Part shown: in pieces, positions 15,882 through 24,975 of the stretch | How the letters are laid out: each line of letters begins with the position of its first letter | Position numbering within the stretch: the first letter of the stretch is position 1 | DNA from: Faeciplasma sp900553675 | GTDB lineage: Bacteria; Bacillota; Clostridia; Oscillospirales; Ruminococcaceae | NCBI GenBank assembly: GCA_958428235.1 | Contig: CAUAFG010000004.1 | Coordinates: forward strand, 1 to 64,000 | Direction: 5' to 3' | DNA: 64,000 bases | Notes under the pieces: model-generated | The model's input: only the letters and a program-made list of their open reading frames with translations | Told to the model about the DNA's origin: nothing | Databases searched by the model: none | Position numbers and translations under genes: made by a program

Positions 15882-16685
15882 TTACTTGCTCTCGGTGAGG
15901 ACTCTTACAGCAGGAGCCTGAACGCCGTTAGCAGCCATAGCTTCGGTAATGCTCTGGGTTAGGTCGAAGTAAACATCCCAGTAGTCAGCGCTTTTAACCC
16001 ATGCACGAACGGTGAAGTCCATGGATTCGTTGGTGGCACCGCAGAGTCTTGCAAAGGGAGCGGGGTCGGTGAGAACCTTTGCGTTTGCACTCATAGCCTT
16101 CATCATGATTTCCTGAATCTTGGCAGGAGCCTCGCTCTTTGCGCAGGAGAAGCTTAAATCAACGCGGCGCAGCTCCTCGGAGGAGTAGTTGGTAACGTTG
16201 GAGTTCATAAGGTTTCCGTTGGGGACGATAATCTTCTGGTTGTCCCATGTGAGGAAGGTGGTGTAGAACAGAGTAACCTCGTCGACGATGCCCGAAGCAC
16301 CCGCAGCGTCTACATAGTCGCCCTTTTTAAAAGGCTTGAAGGCGATTATCATAATGCCGCCTGCAAGGTTGCCCAAAGCGCCCTGCAAAGCAAGTCCAAC
16401 AGCAACGCCGGCAGAAGCCAGAACCGTGATGACCGAAGCCATCGGAACGCCGAGTATTCCGATTATCGAGATGACAAGCAGAACATAAAGTCCGGCTTTG
16501 ATAAAGCTTAAAGCAAAGCTTTTAACAGCGCCCTCAACCTTTTCGGTTAGCTTGTTGTTTTTGTTCAAGGCTTTAATAAGCGTCTTGATAAGCAGGCTGC
16601 CTACTATGTAAACTACTAGTGCCAGAATGATTTTCGAGCCGACAGTGGTTGCCAGCTGAAGAAGATGGTTTAAAAATTCTTCCAT
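15882..16685 (-). CDS. Small-conductance mechanosensitive channel (MscS family)
   Basis: The 267-residue protein has three membrane helices, with the glycine/alanine-rich pore helix (ASAGVAVGLALQGALGNLAGGIMI) followed by FKPFKKGDYVDAAG and the beta domain (FLTWDNQKIIVPNGNLMNSNVTNYS). It releases solutes under hypo-osmotic shock. AAAGGA precedes the ATG. It leads an operon with a cell-wall muramidase 29 bp downstream, so both genes concern envelope stress (inference). Confidence 0.95.
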   Translation of the reverse strand: MEEFLNHLLQLATTVGSKIILALVVYIVGSLLIKTLIKALNKNNKLTEKVEGAVKSFALSFIKAGLYVLLVISIIGILGVPMASVITVLASAGVAVGLALQGALGNLAGGIMIIAFKPFKKGDYVDAAGASGIVDEVTLFYTTFLTWDNQKIIVPNGNLMNSNVTNYSSEELRRVDLSFSCAKSEAPAKIQEIMMKAMSANAKVLTDPAPFARLCGATNESMDFTVRAWVKSADYWDVYFDLTQSITEAMAANGVQAPAVRVLTESK

Positions 16686-16976
16686 TTTAAAACGTCCTTT
16701 CTGAGATGTATTTTAGATATATCAGCTTATCAAAAATCTATGATAAGCTATTACTATCATAATAAAATGTTTATCAGTCTTTGTCAAGACCCCTGACCGA
16801 ATTTCAAAGCAAATGTCCTTGGAAAACGGATTTTTGGCAGATATTTGTTTGCGCAAGATGTGCAAGTGTCCTTATAATTTAAAGAAATGGCTTGTTAGCC
16901 GTTTGCAATGATGGTATCATGAAAATAGATTGTGTTATATAACGCATTCTTAAAAATTTATCAGGAGGTTATATAT

Positions 16977-18434
16977 ATGAAAAGAGTATTGGCACTTGTT
17001 TTGGCACTCGTTTTGATATTCGCCCTTGTGGGCTGCGGCAAAAAAACCCGCCAGATAGTACGTGTAACCCTTTCAACCGAAGACGCTGAAGCTATTCTGG
17101 CTGCTGCCGGAATAAAGCTGCCGCCGGTTGAAACAGCTGCCGGCGCAAACTCGTCGGTTAAATATCTCAGCTGGTACGACGGCTTCCACAACTACGACGA
17201 ATCGGAAATAGTAAACACCGGTTACTTCACCTTCACCGAAAAATATGGCGGAGAGGTTGAATGGATAGAAACCTCATGGTCTACAAGATTTGACGATCTG
17301 GCAAACCTTGTTCTGTCCGGCGACGCTCCCGACTTCTATCCCGCGGGAACCAGTTCCACCGCTACATATCCCATGAAGTGTATAAAGGGTATGTTCCAGC
17401 AGGTTGACGATTATATCAATTACGACGACCCGCTGTGGAACGGCGTTAAGGAGATTGCAGACAACTTCTCGTTCTCCGGCAAGCACTTTACAATAGTTAC
17501 CAACACCACCTTCCGCGATGTTGTACCCTACAACCGCAGAGTTATCGAAGAATGGGGCTTCGACGATCCCGCCGAGCTTTACGCCAACGACGAATGGACA
17601 TGGAGCAAGTTCTACGAGATGTGCATGGACTTCTCCGACCCTGATGAGGACAGATTTGCGCTTGACGGTCAGTCCTACACCAACTGCCTGGTTCAGGCAA
17701 CCGGTCAGAACTTTGTTCACCGCGACGAAACCGGCAGATACTTCTCCAACTTCGACTCTCCCGAAATCGAACGCGCAGAGGCTATGCTTTATGACCTTAC
17801 CAAGAACGACTGCACTCACCACGAGGGCAACAACTACTGGGCTATAAGAGATAACGGAACCTACGGCGCAGGCGTTAAAGACGGCAAGTGCCTGTTCTAC
17901 ATCTGCGAAACCTCTTACTTCACCGGAACCGTTGAGGAAATTTCCGCAACCTTCGGCGACGTTACCGCCGGCGAGCTTATGTTTGCTCCTCTTCCCAGAG
18001 ACGACAACGGCGACGGCAACTATTACCTCCTCACCCAGATAAACGGCTATATGCTTTGCACCGGCGCCAAGAACCCCGACGGCGTGGCTCTTCTTACCGC
18101 CTGCGAGCGCTTTAAGATTGTTGACCCCACCGTTGTTGATATCGACCGCAAGCAGCTTAAGGAAAAGTACTTGTGGACCGATGAGATGCTTGCTATGTAT
18201 GATACCTGCAACGATATCGCAAATGCTCATCCCAGAGCGATAGTCACCGGCGACCTTACCGAGGGTCTTAACAACATTATAGCCAACTGCCAGTACGGTC
18301 CCTGCCGCAGTGCAACTCCTTCAACATGGGCACAGTTTAAGGAACAGAACTCCGAATCATTGGAGTACTACCTCGAAGAGCTGAACACCATGATGGATGA
18401 TTACAACACAAACGGCGTTCCCGAACAGCAGTAG
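16977..18434 (+). CDS. Extracellular solute-binding lipoprotein, orphan
   Basis: The 485-residue protein has a lipoprotein signal (LVG-C, Cys20) and a family 1 solute-binding fold, recognisable in YFTFTEKYGGEVEWIETSWSTRF near the N-terminus, FTIVTNTTFRDVVPYNRRVIEEWG and WTWSKFYEMCMDFSD. Sugars or oligosaccharides are the usual ligands of such proteins. No permease or ATPase genes accompany it, and the downstream neighbour is a convergent AraC regulator. The start follows a perfect AGGAGG; the frame extends 45 bp further upstream without a site. Confidence 0.88.
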   Translation: MKRVLALVLALVLIFALVGCGKKTRQIVRVTLSTEDAEAILAAAGIKLPPVETAAGANSSVKYLSWYDGFHNYDESEIVNTGYFTFTEKYGGEVEWIETSWSTRFDDLANLVLSGDAPDFYPAGTSSTATYPMKCIKGMFQQVDDYINYDDPLWNGVKEIADNFSFSGKHFTIVTNTTFRDVVPYNRRVIEEWGFDDPAELYANDEWTWSKFYEMCMDFSDPDEDRFALDGQSYTNCLVQATGQNFVHRDETGRYFSNFDSPEIERAEAMLYDLTKNDCTHHEGNNYWAIRDNGTYGAGVKDGKCLFYICETSYFTGTVEEISATFGDVTAGELMFAPLPRDDNGDGNYYLLTQINGYMLCTGAKNPDGVALLTACERFKIVDPTVVDIDRKQLKEKYLWTDEMLAMYDTCNDIANAHPRAIVTGDLTEGLNNIIANCQYGPCRSATPSTWAQFKEQNSESLEYYLEELNTMMDDYNTNGVPEQQ

Positions 18435-18472
18435 TAGACAGCTTCTCCAATTTATATTGGTATTTTCCCTAT

Positions 18473-18510
18473 AAGAAAAACAGCTCCTGAATAATGGGGC
18501 TGTTTTTCTT
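18473..18510. terminator. Bidirectional terminator between the solute-binding and AraC genes
   Basis: The stem AAGAAAAACAGC/GCTGTTTTTCTT provides A and T tracts on both sides. Confidence 0.85.
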
Positions 18511-18530
18511 TTGTATATTTGTTTATTTAA

Positions 18531-19373
18531 TTAGCTGTGAGTGTTCATAAACGAATCGCGGAACTCGCTCGGCGTTAAACCTTCGCTTTCCTTAAAGCGG
18601 CGGTTGAAGCTTCGGATGCTGGAAAATCCCGATTCAAAGGCAATTTCGGTTATGCTTTTAGAGGTGTTCTGAAGCATCGCCTTGGAAACAGATATCCGCT
18701 TTTTGTTGATGTAGGTATTAAGCGAGGTGTTGAAGTTGCGTGAAAATACCGTTGAAACATATGAAGGGACAATGTTTAACGCCTTGGATATCCGTTCAAG
18801 CGATAAATCCTGCGATATGTTGCTGTCGATATATGAAAGCATCTGACGGCAGATTTCAAAGTTTGATGAGCGCGTGCCGTTGCGCTCGAACTCAACGCCG
18901 GTGTATGCCGGCATTATTCCCGAAAGGAGAATGGTAAGCATACCCTTAACAACCGTTTTGCCAAAGCTGTAGTTGTGGGCAAACTCTATTAAAAATTTTG
19001 CCTGTGCGGTTGCAAATTCCGGCGACTTGTCCTTGTCGAACCGGACATAGGGGACGTTTGCACTTTCAAAAAAGCCCTTGAAATCGGAAATAAAATCGGT
19101 GCTGAAAATAAAGGAACACATTCTGCTTTCGGGCGTTTTAAGGCGCATTCGGTGGATAACGTGAGGGCTTATAAGTATACCGCAGCCTTCTTTTACAACA
19201 TGATCCTTGCCGTTGATTATAACGCTCGCTTCGCCCTTTTCAACCATCATAAATTCAACCTGACTGTGCAGGTGCATTTGCTGTGCAACGTTGGGGGATG
19301 AATATGCAAGCACCCCATATGTAACGGTTGCTTCGCTGTAGTCTTCATATATAAAATCGGATTCATTCGGCAT
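18531..19373 (-). CDS. AraC family transcriptional regulator
   Basis: The 280-residue protein has an N-terminal cupin sensor (QMHLHSQVEFMMVEKGEASVIINGKDHVVKEGCGILISPHVIHRM) and a C-terminal double helix-turn-helix (SLERISKALNIVPSYVSTVFSRNF, then SITEIAFESGFSSIRSFNRRFKESEGLTPSEFR). Such regulators usually sense sugars and control nearby transport genes, so the convergent solute-binding lipoprotein is a possible target. The start has AAGGAG 9 bp upstream; the longer frame starting 132 bp earlier crosses the promoter. Confidence 0.92.
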   Translation of the reverse strand: MPNESDFIYEDYSEATVTYGVLAYSSPNVAQQMHLHSQVEFMMVEKGEASVIINGKDHVVKEGCGILISPHVIHRMRLKTPESRMCSFIFSTDFISDFKGFFESANVPYVRFDKDKSPEFATAQAKFLIEFAHNYSFGKTVVKGMLTILLSGIMPAYTGVEFERNGTRSSNFEICRQMLSYIDSNISQDLSLERISKALNIVPSYVSTVFSRNFNTSLNTYINKKRISVSKAMLQNTSKSITEIAFESGFSSIRSFNRRFKESEGLTPSEFRDSFMNTHS

Positions 19374-19400
19374 TATCATCAGCTCCTTTTGCTTATCAAC

Positions 19401-19429
19401 AGTATACCACTGTTTTTGATATATTTCAA
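19401..19429 (-). promoter_or_regulatory. AraC gene promoter
   Basis: On the minus strand, TTGAAA (19429-19424), 17 bp, TATACT (19406-19401). Confidence 0.75.
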
Positions 19430-19499
19430 GACGTATTTGACAGATTAATTTATAAATTTGGCTATAATCTTTTTCACTTGATAAAATATCGCAGGGGTA

Positions 19500-19528
19500 T
19501 TGCATTATGAAAAGTGATGTGCTATAAT
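19500..19528 (+). promoter_or_regulatory. ABC exporter promoter
   Basis: TTGCAT (19500-19505), 17 bp, TATAAT (19523-19528). Confidence 0.8.
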
Positions 19529-19569
19529 GAAATAGTTAAATAATTAATGATTTTTTAGGAGTGATGTTT

Positions 19570-21528
19570 ATGCCGCCAGGAGGATGGGGATTCGGACCGA
19601 ATTACGCCAAAGTTCAGCCGCCGAAGAATATCAAGGATGTTCCGAGGTATCTTAAAGAGCTTTTATCCGGCTTCTTTTCAAGATTTGCCTATATCATAGC
19701 GCTTGTATGGAAAACAGGCTGGTGGATACTGTTTTCGATGGCACTTATAGCACTTTTGCAGGGCGTAACGCCGGTTATAAGCTCGGTTATATCAAGAAAT
19801 ATTCTTAACGCCCTGCAGATGTCCGCCTTTGGGCAGACTAAAGAGTCATTCTGGGGGTCGGAGGTATTCTACCTTTTGGTCTTCTTCTTTGTGGTGCAGG
19901 CACTTATCAGGGTTATAGGAACTGTCAGCAGCGCGATCAACCGAATCGCAGGGGAAAAGGTAGTCCGCCAGGTAAAAACACAGATAATGGAAAAATCCCG
20001 CGAGATAGACCTTGCCTCCTTCGATCAGCCCGCCTTTTACGAGAAGTTAGAAAACGCCAACCGCGAAGCCGGAAACAGACCGATTCAGATACTTTCGCAG
20101 CTGTTCTTTATCATCAGCACGGTGATTCAGCTTGTCAGCTATATTATAATCATGGTCTCCGCGCCAGGGCTGTGGTGGTCGGTATTTCTGATAGCGGCGG
20201 TTTCGATACCGTCCACAATAATCACCTTTATCTATAGAAGAAAGAACTTCGATTATGTCCGCCGCCGCTCAAAGGACAGGCGGCAGATGAACTACTATTC
20301 CGACCTGCTTGTTAATAAGGATCTTGTCAAAGAGGTGCGCCTGTTTGATCTGAGCGACACCCTTATCGGGCGGTTCCAAAAGGTGTTTGCGGGCTACTAT
20401 AAAGGTCTTGTAAAGCTTATTCGCAACGAAAGCGTGTGGCACACCGTAATTGCGCTTGTAACCTCGGTTTCGCACCTTGCACTGTATCTGATAATCGCGG
20501 TTAAGGTGTTTGTGGGGGATATTCTTTTAGGCGACTATGCCCTTTACACCGGCGCGATAATAAGCATATCCGGCTGCATAAGCTCGCTGATAGCAAATTC
20601 GGCGACGATTTATGAGGGCACGCTGTTTATCGACAACCTTATAGCCTTTATGAACGAAAAGCCTACTGTCGTGCCGCGAATAGCTGAGCCCAAGCGTGTA
20701 AGCCACGGCAAGCCGCACACCATCGAGTTTTCGCACGTGTCGTTTCGGTATCCCGGAACGGACAGGGACGTTCTGCATGATATTAATCTTAAGCTTACAC
20801 CGGGCGAAACAATGGTTCTGGTGGGTCTTAACGGAGCGGGCAAGACCACTCTTTTAAAGCTTCTGACAAGACTTTACGACCCCACCGAGGGCGAAATCTA
20901 TCTCGACGGAGTGGATTTGCGGGATTATGACGTAAAGGATTTATACTCGATGTTCGGAATCATCTTCCAGGACTTCGGCAAGTACGCCGTAACCGCGGGC
21001 GAAAATATCCACTTTGGCGGAATCCATAAGCCCTATAACCCCGAAGAGATTGCCGCCGCCGCGCGCGAGAGCAACGCTTCGGGCTATATAGAACAGCTCC
21101 CGCTGGGCTACGATACCCCGCTGATGAGGATATTCGAGCCGGACGGCTTGGAGCTTTCAATAGGTCAGTGGCAGAAGCTGGCGATTTCCCGCGCGTTTTA
21201 TTCGCAGTCGGACGTGCTGATATTGGACGAACCCACAGCTTCGCTCGACCCTATTGCCGAGCAGGAGATATTCAACCAGTTTGACAGACTAAGGACGGAT
21301 AAGACCACGATATTTGTGTCGCACCGTCTGTCAAGCGCAACGGTTGCCAGCCTGATAGTGGTGCTTGAAAACGGCAGGGTCGCCGAAACGGGAACCCACT
21401 CCGAGCTGATGGATAAGCGCGGCAAGTATTACGAGCTGTTCTCAACTCAGGCTAAGAGGTATATTCAGGATAAAGAGGCGGTTCTGGCACAAGCTCATAA
21501 TCCCACCACGGCGGAACATCTCATATAA
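19570..21528 (+). CDS. ABC transporter, fused membrane and ATP-binding domains
   Basis: The 652-residue half-transporter has a six-helix export domain (about residues 45-330) followed by a nucleotide-binding domain with Walker A GLNGAGKTT, signature LSIGQWQK, Walker B VLILDEPTASLD and switch FVSHRLSS. The signature has Ile for the usual Gly in LSGGQ. It probably acts as a homodimer exporting a lipid, peptide or drug; the substrate is unknown. It stands alone rather than in the usual tandem pair. The ATG behind AGGAG is chosen over a GTG nine bases upstream. Confidence 0.93.
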   Translation: MPPGGWGFGPNYAKVQPPKNIKDVPRYLKELLSGFFSRFAYIIALVWKTGWWILFSMALIALLQGVTPVISSVISRNILNALQMSAFGQTKESFWGSEVFYLLVFFFVVQALIRVIGTVSSAINRIAGEKVVRQVKTQIMEKSREIDLASFDQPAFYEKLENANREAGNRPIQILSQLFFIISTVIQLVSYIIIMVSAPGLWWSVFLIAAVSIPSTIITFIYRRKNFDYVRRRSKDRRQMNYYSDLLVNKDLVKEVRLFDLSDTLIGRFQKVFAGYYKGLVKLIRNESVWHTVIALVTSVSHLALYLIIAVKVFVGDILLGDYALYTGAIISISGCISSLIANSATIYEGTLFIDNLIAFMNEKPTVVPRIAEPKRVSHGKPHTIEFSHVSFRYPGTDRDVLHDINLKLTPGETMVLVGLNGAGKTTLLKLLTRLYDPTEGEIYLDGVDLRDYDVKDLYSMFGIIFQDFGKYAVTAGENIHFGGIHKPYNPEEIAAAARESNASGYIEQLPLGYDTPLMRIFEPDGLELSIGQWQKLAISRAFYSQSDVLILDEPTASLDPIAEQEIFNQFDRLRTDKTTIFVSHRLSSATVASLIVVLENGRVAETGTHSELMDKRGKYYELFSTQAKRYIQDKEAVLAQAHNPTTAEHLI

Positions 21529-21572
21529 GAAAAAACGGTACTGACTTTCGGGGTCGGTACCGTTATAAATTT

Positions 21573-22002
21573 ATCAAAGTATTAATAGCGTAAAACTAAA
21601 AGCTTTCGGTCCAGCCTTTCTCGAGAAGGCAATAAGTATCGCTATCGCGAAACTTTGGCAGGGTCTTGGGGCGGCGCCCTCCTCTCAAACAAAAGTTGGG
21701 CGTTTCCGTCCGATTATTGCAGACAAAAGAGCGGTATATGCAGACACTTGCCCGCCATTTAAGTGAAATATTAACGGCATAGGAAACGCGATGTGCGGCG
21801 GCAAATAAAAGTACGACGATTACAAATGATATGCCGCCGTCTCTCCGCAGAGCGTGAAATCCCCAGCGCAAGCGAAACGCAGGACGGGGAGAAAAAACAG
21901 TCCAGTGGACTGTTTTTTCGTGGGGAGACGGTAGGCGAAGCCTAACGATTCCCTCAGTCGGGGGTCTCCCTATGGGCGCACGGAGTGCGTCCATGATTGC
22001 AC
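21573..22002 (-). repeat. Multi-hairpin intergenic element, copy 1 (with nested insert)
   Basis: The five-copy family in minus orientation, its GTGCA-TCATGG end nearest the uxaC stop codon. It contains the ATGGACG..., GGGAGACCC/GGGTCTCCC and ACAGTCC/GGACTGT stems and a ~200-bp nested insert that copy 4 shares almost base for base. Short open frames inside it are by-products of the repeat. Confidence 0.9.
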
Positions 22003-22056
22003 AAAGTAATATCTATAACAAACTATAAAATACCAATCAAATTTACCTATAACTAA

Positions 22057-23457
22057 TCACTCAATTCCAAAATACCGTGCAGCATTGTTGTAAGAGATAT
22101 CGCTGACAATCTCACCGAGCGCCTTCTCATCAAACGGATACTCGCCTTCCTCAACCCATTTGCCGATTATATTGCAAAGGATTCTGCGGAAATATTCGTG
22201 ACGTGTGTATGAAAGAAAGCTTCTTGAATCGGTGAGCATACCTATAAAGTTGCCTAAAATCGAAAGGCTTGCCAGAGAGCGGAGCTGCGCTTCCATTCCG
22301 ATCTGCGAATCGGAGAACCACCAAGCCGAGCCGTGCTGAATCTTGCCCGGAACCTCAACGCCCTGGAAGCTGCCTATGATGGTGTCTAACGCCTCGTTGT
22401 CGTTGGGGTTGAGCGAATATAAAATCGTCTTGGGCAGGGCGTTATCCTTTTCTAAAGCGTTTAAAAAGCCGGTCATCTCAATGGCGCAGTCGCGGGTGGC
22501 AATGCAGTCGTAGCCGGTGTCGGCACCCAATGCCTTAAATGTGCGCTCGTTGACGTTGCGCTGCGCGCCGTAGTGAATCTGCATAACGATTCCGCGCTTT
22601 GCATACTCCTTGCCGAGATGAACAAGGATTGCGGTTTTGTACTTGTCTCCCTCCTCGCGGGTGACAGCCTCGCCGCTTATGGCTTTTTTGAAGATGGCGT
22701 TTACCTCGTCCTCCGAAGCTGGGGAGTAAACCATGTAGTCAAGTCCGTGGTCGGTGGCAAGACAGCCGTTTTCGCAGAAGAATGCAAGACGCTTTGTCAG
22801 AGCCGCCTTAACGTCGTCCGCCGACTCAATCGGCATATCCGCAGCCTTTGAAAGAGCAGCTATGTAGTCGGCAAAGCCTGCCTTGTCAATGTTTACCGCC
22901 TTGTCGGGACGGAAGGAGGGGCAAACACGGGTTTTGAAGGATTTGTCTGCCGCAAGCTTGATATGCCACTCCAGCGAATCTATAGGGTCGTCGGTGGTGC
23001 CTATCATCTTTACGTTTGAGGCGTTTATGATACCTCTTGCGCTCATTTCGGGCTCGCGGAGCTTTTTGTTGCAAAGCTCGTAGACCTCCTCGGCGGTGTC
23101 GGCGTTTAAAATGCCGTCGTAGCCGAAGTATCTTTTAAGCTCGAGATGTGTCCAGTGATACATCGGGTTGCCGATGGACTTTGAAAGAGCCTCGGCAAAG
23201 CGAATGAATTTGGTCTTGGGGTCTGCATTTCCTGTGATTTCCTCTTCAGAAACGCCGTTTGAGCGGATAAGTCTCCACTTGTAGTGGTCGCCGCCAAGCC
23301 AGAGCTCGGTAATGCTGTCAAAGCGCTTGTCCTCGTAAATCTCGCGGGGGCTTATGTGGCAGTGATAGTCCACAATCGGCATGTCCTTGGCATACTTGTT
23401 GTAAAGAAGTTTTGCCGTTTCGTTTTTCAGCATGAAATTGTCGTTGATAAATGACAT
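22057..23457 (-). CDS. uxaC: Uronate (glucuronate/galacturonate) isomerase
   Basis: The 466-residue enzyme is full length for UxaC. It opens uronate catabolism by converting D-glucuronate to fructuronate or D-galacturonate to tagaturonate. Visible are FMLKNETAKLLYNKYAKDMPIVDYHCHISPREIYED, with the metal-binding HCH, and the C-terminal GMLTDSRSFLSYTRHEYFRRILC. The ATG follows GGAGGAAG. It stands alone without other uronate genes, so the rest of the pathway lies elsewhere. A TTGAAA-16-TATAAT promoter lies upstream. Confidence 0.97.
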   Translation of the reverse strand: MSFINDNFMLKNETAKLLYNKYAKDMPIVDYHCHISPREIYEDKRFDSITELWLGGDHYKWRLIRSNGVSEEEITGNADPKTKFIRFAEALSKSIGNPMYHWTHLELKRYFGYDGILNADTAEEVYELCNKKLREPEMSARGIINASNVKMIGTTDDPIDSLEWHIKLAADKSFKTRVCPSFRPDKAVNIDKAGFADYIAALSKAADMPIESADDVKAALTKRLAFFCENGCLATDHGLDYMVYSPASEDEVNAIFKKAISGEAVTREEGDKYKTAILVHLGKEYAKRGIVMQIHYGAQRNVNERTFKALGADTGYDCIATRDCAIEMTGFLNALEKDNALPKTILYSLNPNDNEALDTIIGSFQGVEVPGKIQHGSAWWFSDSQIGMEAQLRSLASLSILGNFIGMLTDSRSFLSYTRHEYFRRILCNIIGKWVEEGEYPFDEKALGEIVSDISYNNAARYFGIE

Positions 23458-23553
23458 GATCGTTCTTCCTCCTATTGACATTATCGTGATGTTAATGTAT
23501 TATTAATTGTGTGTAGCCCTGAATAAGCGGGTGTATCGTATTGGCTCAATGCT

Positions 23554-23581
23554 ATTATAACACATTTCAAGGAAGTTTCAA
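23554..23581 (-). promoter_or_regulatory. uxaC promoter
   Basis: On the minus strand, TTGAAA (23581-23576), 16 bp, TATAAT (23559-23554). Confidence 0.7.
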
Positions 23582-23641
23582 GATATTATAAGATAATATT
23601 TCGCAAAACATCCGGAATTTTTTTTGAAAGGAAAACACGCA

Positions 23642-24313
23642 ATGGATAAACACAAGAAAAGGCTTAAAGAATACTTTTTAAACGAGGATACAAGCTTTAT
23701 AAGCGATCGCCGGCTTCTCAGCGGTATTCTTTCCTTTTCGGACACGGTAAAAGCTCCTGAAGCTCTTGCCGACCTTCTGCTTAAGAAATATCAGCATATG
23801 GATAATATTATGGGTATTACCACTGCTGAGCTGATAAATGATGCGGATATCGACGATGACACGACGTTTCTTATAAGGCTGATAATCGAAATCTCCACAA
23901 GACGGCTGGTTCAGTCTGGAATAGGAAGGGTTTTAAGCTCGCCTGCGGAGGCGTGCGAATTTTTTAATGAGACCTATAAAGGAATGAATGTGGAGGAATT
24001 GAGGATTGTATGCCTCAACTCTGACCTTAAAGTAATTGATTACGCAATAATCGCAAGGGGAGATCAGAAAATCGTCACGTTCAATAAGGACGAGCTTTTG
24101 AGAAAGGTGGTTAATTCGGGATGTAAGCTCTGCATAATCGCACATAACCATCCCGGAGCGCCGAGTACGCCGTCCGACGCCGACTTTAGGGTGACAAACA
24201 AGCTCTGTAAATATCTTGATGAGCTTGGAATAACGCTTATCGAGCATGTTATCATTGGCGAAGACGGTGCGAAAAGTATGCTTGCCGAAAATATGATATC
24301 CCGTATGTTATGA
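23642..24313 (+). CDS. radC: RadC family JAMM-domain protein
   Basis: The 223-residue protein has an N-terminal helical part (about residues 1-95) and a C-terminal JAB/MPN-like domain with the metal motif AHNHPGAPSTPSDAD followed by FRVTNKLCKYLDELGITLIEHVIIGEDG. Family members are widely conserved; the old DNA-repair assignment is doubtful. The motif lacks the second Ser usual in HNHPSG. AAAGGA precedes the chosen ATG; there is no terminator before the following leader promoter. Confidence 0.9.
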   Translation: MDKHKKRLKEYFLNEDTSFISDRRLLSGILSFSDTVKAPEALADLLLKKYQHMDNIMGITTAELINDADIDDDTTFLIRLIIEISTRRLVQSGIGRVLSSPAEACEFFNETYKGMNVEELRIVCLNSDLKVIDYAIIARGDQKIVTFNKDELLRKVVNSGCKLCIIAHNHPGAPSTPSDADFRVTNKLCKYLDELGITLIEHVIIGEDGAKSMLAENMISRML

Positions 24314-24342
24314 TATCGCAAGAAAATTTTTTTTAAAAACGG

Positions 24343-24371
24343 TTGATTTATTTTCAGAGTTGTGATATAAT
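24343..24371 (+). promoter_or_regulatory. Promoter of the T-box operon leader
   Basis: TTGATT (24343-24348), 17 bp, TATAAT (24366-24371). The -10 lies in a perfect dyad GTGAT-ATA-ATCAC (24362-24374). The resulting leader would be about 600 nt before the first start codon. Confidence 0.7.
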
Positions 24372-24416
24372 CACCTATATATTATATTAAACGCTGTGAC
24401 GAAGAGAGTACGTGGA

Positions 24417-24715
24417 GCATTAATGCTAAGCTTTAATGCAGCATTAAGACTTTGTCTTAATGTGCATTAACGCTAAGCATAAATGCCGGCGGCATTAAGG
24501 TTCCCTTAATGCCGTGTTAGGTTCCCTTAATGTTGTTTAGGTTCCATAAACGCTGTGTTAGGTTCACTTAATGTTGCGTTGAGGTTCCATTGACACCGCG
24601 TTAGGTTCCTTTTATGTTATTGAGGTTCCATAAACGCTGCGTCGGGTTCCCTTAATGTTGTGTTGAGGTTCCATTAATGCCGTGTTAGGGTACAATAATA
24701 TTAAGCATTAATCAG
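24417..24715 (+). repeat. Hairpin cluster and ~21-bp tandem repeat array in the leader
   Basis: First come short palindromes built on CATTAA/TTAATG (for example CATTAAGAC-TTT-GTCTTAATG and GGCATTAAG-GTTCC-CTTAATGCC). Then, from about 24490, come roughly nine imperfect units of the form TTAGGTTCCCTTAATGYYGTG, alternating between CTTAATG and ATAAACG cores. There are no unique spacers, so it is not a CRISPR array. It ends just before the T-box. Confidence 0.8.
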
Positions 24716-24734
24716 TATTAAGGGTACTTATTCA

Positions 24735-24960
24735 GGCGGATTTTAGAGAGAAAAGCATTTTGCTGCAAGCTTTTCATTCTGCCAACACCGAAGTTCACTT
24801 CCGAGCGGTTCCGCTGAAGCCGTGTTTTGCGCGGTTGTAGGTGGAAACGGTAACCTCACGTTAAGGGGTTAAGAAGTGGAAATAACTTCGTTATCAGCTT
24901 CCGAAAAAATGGGTGGTTTGCAAGGTTAGTCTTGTCCCGTTTGGGGCAGGGCTGTTTTTT
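24735..24960 (+). ncRNA. T-box riboswitch, predicted tRNA-Phe type
   Basis: Stem I closes GGCGGA (24735-24740) with TCTGCC (24778-24783). Inside are the AGAGAG motif, the helix AAAAGC/GCTTTT with a TTGCTGCAA loop and a specifier bulge containing TTC (Phe). Then come the conserved GTAGGTGG-AACGG-AACC region and the T-box core GGGTGGT at 24911-24917, whose final T would pair with discriminator A of tRNA-Phe. It ends in an intrinsic terminator (stem 24928-24953, T run to 24960). Uncharged tRNA-Phe should favour read-through into the FAD oxidoreductase, pheS and pheT. Confidence 0.9.
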
Positions 24961-24975
24961 ATTGGAAATTTTATT

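Noticed and set aside
17274..18230. 318-aa minus-strand frame
   Set aside because: It is the reverse frame of the solute-binding protein; no start signals and no family features.
21596..21994. 132-aa frame ending ...LLEKGWTESF, found again at 40324-40722
   Set aside because: It lies wholly in repeat copies 1 and 4; the identity comes from duplicated repeat DNA, and neither frame has a ribosome site or a recognisable domain.
24490..24700. Tandem ~21-bp repeats considered as a CRISPR array
   Set aside because: Units are adjacent with no unique spacers, vary internally, and there are no cas genes in the window.
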